Positions 4,776-6,358 of a stretch of DNA of 6,358 nt are shown here, one piece after another (position 1 is the stretch's first letter; each line of letters begins with the position of its first letter). The translations under genes and the position numbers were made by a program. The stretch spans positions 1-6,358 of the forward strand of contig SBHH01000220.1 of NCBI GenBank assembly GCA_006226265.1, in the 5' to 3' direction. Source of the DNA: Alphaproteobacteria bacterium (GTDB lineage Bacteria; Pseudomonadota; Alphaproteobacteria; Sneathiellales; Sneathiellaceae). The notes under the pieces were generated by a model. That model ran no database searches and was not told where the DNA came from. It saw nothing but the letters and a program-made list of their open reading frames with translations.

Positions 4776-6158
4776 TCAGAGTGGCAGGCGGATTTCGATC
4801 CTGAGCCCGCCAGCAGGGGACGTGCCAAGCGCGATCTGCCCGCCATGGCCATGGATCACGTCGCGGGCAATGGTCATGCCGAGGCCGCTGCCGCCCGTCT
4901 CCGCATTGCGTGAGGGATCAAGCCGGTAAAAGGGTCGAAAAACGTCGCTTTGCTTTTCCGCCGGAATGCCGGGACCGTCATCGTCGATCACAATAATGAG
5001 GTCCGTGTCGTCGGCCCGAACTGTGATCCAGATTTCATTGGCATAACGCGCGGCATTATTGATGAGATTGGTGATGCTGCGAGCAAAGCTGTTGGGCCGG
5101 ACGGATAAAACAAGCGCCCGCATGGCTTTAAGCGAGACTTTGGCCCCCTGACGGCGGGCGTTGTTGACGATATCTTCGAACAGGGCGGGGATGTCGGTTT
5201 TCTCGACTGCCTCGGCTTCCTGTCCTTGCGCGAAAGAGAGGTAGCCCTCGACCATCTTTTGCATATCTTCGACATCACCCTCAAGACTGTGGCGATCCTC
5301 GCTCTCCGGCATCATAGCAAGCTGCAGTTTCATCCGGGTGAGAGGCGTGCGCAAGTCATGACTGACACCGGCCAGCATTTCGGTGCGCTGGGTGATCTGA
5401 CGAAGGATGCGATGCTTCATTACATGAAAGGCGCGGGAGGCAAGGCGTATTTCCTGCGCCCCGCTCGATTTGAAATCCTCGACGAACTGACCTTTACCGA
5501 ACTGTTCCGCGGCTGCGGCAAGCTGGCGGATGGGTCGCATCTGGTTGCGAAGAAACAATAGCGCAATGGTGAGAAGCGCGAGCGAAATACCAACCATCCA
5601 CATTACGAAGATATAGGTAGTGGTCGAGAAGAGCCGTTTGTCATGGACGATGACTTGCAGCACGCTGTTGGGAAGCTGGATCAGGATGATAACGGATTCA
5701 AGCTTCTTGTTGGTAGAAATAATGAAATGCCGCGCTGGCAGGCTTTCCTGAAGCGCCGCTGCAAGATGGCTTTCAAGAAAGCCGTAGCTTTTCAGCTCGT
5801 CGCTGTCAGGAGGCAGTCGGCCGCCTTCATCGATGCTGATGGCGAGACGCATCTGACTGCGTACGGTACTGAGGATATATTGATGCGCTGCCTCACCCGG
5901 AAACCGGTCCATCATGGAGATGACAGTTGCGATATCGCCCGCAACCCCTTGGGCAAGGCGGCGCGCCACGTCGTCCCAATGCCGTTCGTAAAAAATGTAG
6001 GTGACAAGGATTTGTAGAAGCAGGATCGGCAGGACAACGATCAGGATTGAGCGTGCGAACAGGGTCTTCGGCGCCATCCTCTTCAGCGGGCTGGCGATAA
6101 ATTTCCGGTGCAACCTGTCGAAAAGTGCAAGTCGGTTGAGAAAAACTAGTCTGTCCAT
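4776..6158 (-). CDS. EnvZ-like membrane sensor histidine kinase
   Basis: A 460-residue transmembrane kinase of a two-component system; it autophosphorylates on His and passes the phosphate to the OmpR-type regulator encoded just upstream. Domain order: a basic cytoplasmic N-terminus (1-34), TM1 about 35-56, a periplasmic sensor region of about 120 residues (57-179), TM2 about 180-203, HAMP linker 204-256, and the HisKA domain with the H-box SHDLRTPLTR at 266-275 (phospho-acceptor His267). The HATPase domain follows with N-box NLINNAARY at 364-372, G1 DDDGPGIP at 392-399, F-box VFRPFYR at 406-412 and G2 GGSGLGM at 422-428. The HDLRT sequence fits kinases that also have phosphatase activity. 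All catalytic boxes are intact. The start ATG lies inside the regulator gene (13-nt overlap), implying translational coupling. The signal sensed cannot be read from the sequence. Confidence 0.95.
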   Translation of the reverse strand: MDRLVFLNRLALFDRLHRKFIASPLKRMAPKTLFARSILIVVLPILLLQILVTYIFYERHWDDVARRLAQGVAGDIATVISMMDRFPGEAAHQYILSTVRSQMRLAISIDEGGRLPPDSDELKSYGFLESHLAAALQESLPARHFIISTNKKLESVIILIQLPNSVLQVIVHDKRLFSTTTYIFVMWMVGISLALLTIALLFLRNQMRPIRQLAAAAEQFGKGQFVEDFKSSGAQEIRLASRAFHVMKHRILRQITQRTEMLAGVSHDLRTPLTRMKLQLAMMPESEDRHSLEGDVEDMQKMVEGYLSFAQGQEAEAVEKTDIPALFEDIVNNARRQGAKVSLKAMRALVLSVRPNSFARSITNLINNAARYANEIWITVRADDTDLIIVIDDDGPGIPAEKQSDVFRPFYRLDPSRNAETGGSGLGMTIARDVIHGHGGQIALGTSPAGGLRIEIRLPL

Positions 6159-6358
6159 AGAACATAGCCTTCACCGCGCACGGTTTGCAGATGCCGGGGC
6201 AGCTTCGGATCATCCTCTATTTTCCGCCGTAGCCGGGTGATCTGTACATCGACGGCCCGGCCCTGGTTGCCGCTGCTGTCGGAAAGTTCGTCGCGGCTGA
6301 TAGGAACGCCGGGTGTCGCTGCCAGCGATTTGAGAAGCAGTGTTTCGCCAGAGGTCAG
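6146..6358 (-). CDS. OmpR-family response regulator, C-terminal DNA-binding end (partial)
   Basis: Only the last 70 residues are inside the window; the phosphate-receiver domain lies beyond the right edge. What is visible is the winged-helix trans_reg_C domain: LTSGETLLLKSLA (residues 1-13 of the visible part), SRDELSD at 21-27, the recognition-helix motif RAVDVQITRLRRKIEDDP at 34-51, and the wing HLQTVRGEGYVL at 56-67, typical of OmpR/PhoB regulators. The stop codon overlaps the start of the sensor kinase gene by 13 nt, so the two form an operon with the regulator first, and this protein is the natural partner of that kinase. Target genes cannot be inferred. The promoter of the operon is outside the window. 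Confidence 0.95.
   Translation of the reverse strand: MTSGETLLLKSLAATPGVPISRDELSDSSGNQGRAVDVQITRLRRKIEDDPKLPRHLQTVRGEGYVLWTD

Overview
The window looks like a piece of an alphaproteobacterial chromosome of moderately high GC content. Three things point that way. The gene set is lgt followed by a MidA/NDUFAF7-type methyltransferase, divergent from a UbiK/BMFP-family gene, then an alphaproteobacterial-type YbjN gene and proC. The histidine kinase is of the EnvZ/OmpR type common in that class. Most proteins fit typical families closely. I see no IS element, CRISPR array, tRNA, rRNA or prophage gene, so most of this is conserved core genome.

Layout. Positions 1-1385 (minus strand) hold lgt (lipoprotein diacylglyceryl transferase) and, overlapping it by 4 nt, the first 193 codons of a MidA-like methyltransferase that runs off the left edge. 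A 113-bp divergent promoter region (1386-1498) separates them from a plus-strand series: ubiK-like (1499-1819), a 234-bp AT-rich gap with a perfect DnaA box and palindromes, ybjN-like (2054-2560), proC (2565-3374), an Ala/Ser/Gly-rich helical protein of unrecognised family (3447-3965), csaA-like (4032-4373) and a second small helical protein (4392-4766). Convergent to these, from the right edge, is a minus-strand two-component pair. It consists of the C-terminal DNA-binding end of an OmpR-type response regulator (6146-6358, partial) and an EnvZ-like sensor kinase (4776-6158), overlapping by 13 nt.

Functionally the window mixes envelope work (Lgt, EnvZ-like signalling), respiratory or quinone support (UbiK-like, MidA-like), proline synthesis (ProC) and a small RNA-binding/chaperone-like protein (CsaA). 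Grouping these into one pathway is not supported; they look like neighbours rather than a machine.

The least explained part is the pair of small, low-complexity-headed, coiled-coil-like proteins on either side of csaA. They share a Pro-Asp-Leu-Ser/Thr-Ser element and the spacing of an amphipathic helix, and may be diverged members of one phasin-like family. That is inference from residue patterns only. No clear new defence, toxin or mobile system is visible.
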